DNA from: Bacteroidales bacterium
GTDB taxonomy: Bacteria > Bacteroidota > Bacteroidia > Bacteroidales > UBA4417
DNA: 64,000 nt
NCBI GenBank assembly: GCA_016707785.1
Contig: JADJGZ010000010.1
Location: 1-64,000 of the forward strand
Reading direction: 5' to 3'
A program made the position numbers and the translations under genes. How positions within the stretch are numbered: the first letter of the stretch is position 1; each line of letters opens with the position of its first letter. Below the pieces are notes generated by a model. The model saw nothing but the letters and a program-made list of their open reading frames with translations. It did no database searches and had not been told where the DNA came from. Shown piece after piece: positions 63,589 to 64,000 of this stretch.

Positions 63589-64000
63589 ATGAGAAAAATT
63601 TTACTTTCGTTTTTTGCCATTCTACTGGTGAGTTCCACAATGTATGCTCAGAATCTCGTTTCCACAGATCCACAAAATAAAAATGTGGTATTGGAAGAGT
63701 ATACAGGTATTCATTGTCAGTACTGCCCCGACGGACACCGTATTGCACAAGGTATTGCTAACGCCAATCCAGGTCGTGTGGTCCTGATGAATATACACCA
63801 GGGGTCTTTTGCGGTTCCCAGTGGCTCAGAGCCTGATTACCGCACTCCATTCGGAGATGCCCTTGCCGGTCAAACAGGGTTAACCGGTTATCCTTCAGGA
63901 ACCGTCAACAGGCATGTGTTTGCAGGAAGTACATCTACTGCCTTAAACCGCGGATCATGGAGTGCATCAGCCGATCAGATCATGGCCATGGTTTCTCCTG
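63589..64000 (+). CDS. Omp28-like secreted protein, 3' end outside window
   Basis: The first 137 codons are present. A signal peptide ends STMYAQ. The mature part begins with KNVVLEEYTGIHCQYCPDGHRIAQGIA. The TG-x-C-x-x-C arrangement in a thioredoxin-like fold is the signature of Omp28-related outer-membrane proteins (PF11551). GLTGYPSGTVNRHVF is also typical. Such proteins in this phylum often end in a T9SS tail, which would lie beyond the window. The role is unknown. Confidence 0.82.
   Translation, partial: MRKILLSFFAILLVSSTMYAQNLVSTDPQNKNVVLEEYTGIHCQYCPDGHRIAQGIANANPGRVVLMNIHQGSFAVPSGSEPDYRTPFGDALAGQTGLTGYPSGTVNRHVFAGSTSTALNRGSWSASADQIMAMVSP

Overview
The window looks like a chromosomal segment of an uncultured or poorly studied member of the Bacteroidota, probably close to the Bacteroidales. 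This rests on several signs. At least four surface or secreted proteins end in type IX secretion (T9SS) type A sorting domains. There is a PorE-like TPR/propeller/OmpA protein. Many genes are preceded by the Bacteroidota -7 promoter box TAnnTTTG. The thrS-infC-rpmI-rplT block, a DUF4301 protein, a GH109-type Gfo/Idh protein, a SusC-free GH2 enzyme and an Omp28-like protein are all typical of this phylum.

Region 1 (1-27.6 kb, all on the minus strand) is an island of very large secreted repeat proteins. Transcription runs right to left: a glycine-rich/cleaved-adhesin-like T9SS protein (23396-27574) and a small proline-rich membrane protein; a DUF2341/SprB-like protein, a second T9SS protein (15410-20275) and a second copy of the small proline-rich protein; a broken GxxExxY gene; a lamin-tail protein; a giant beta-helix/Ig protein (3352-11866, frame broken); a protein with eight near-identical 79-residue repeats (404-3098, frame broken); and the start of another secreted protein. 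Each small proline-rich gene is followed by an intrinsic terminator, so [large T9SS protein + small protein + terminator] is a duplicated cassette.

Region 2 (28-32.9 kb) holds an outer-membrane beta-barrel, a Tat-exported GH109-like oxidoreductase-fold glycosidase and the PorE-like protein, followed by a dense patch of short interspersed repeats. Region 3 (32.9-36.3 kb) is the translation operon thrS-infC-rpmI-rplT. Its infC appears to start at an AUA codon placed correctly after a Shine-Dalgarno sequence. Region 4 (36.4-44.1 kb) holds a PepSY-like lipoprotein, a DUF1684/membrane/thioredoxin-like operon, pdxH, a DUF4301 gene and two tRNA-Leu genes.

Region 5 (44.1-54.2 kb) holds a SASA-type esterase with a T9SS tail whose 5' end carries an (AT)12 tract that puts it out of frame with its start (a likely phase-variable gene). 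It also holds a lipoprotein, a GNAT acetyltransferase, a RES-Xre toxin-antitoxin pair, a GH2 beta-galactosidase-like enzyme and a divergent T9SS propeller protein. Region 6 (54.1-64 kb) has pdxB (one frameshift), an EamA transporter, pepE, guaA with a downstream LysM/periplasmic-binding-fold protein, a zinc-type ABC transporter (znuA with one frameshift, znuC, znuB) and the start of an Omp28-like gene.

Many disrupted genes are explained by one-base changes in short homopolymers or by small scattered deletions in repeats. Base-calling or assembly error is therefore a serious alternative to real gene decay. Domain positions are read by eye and approximate. No searches were run.
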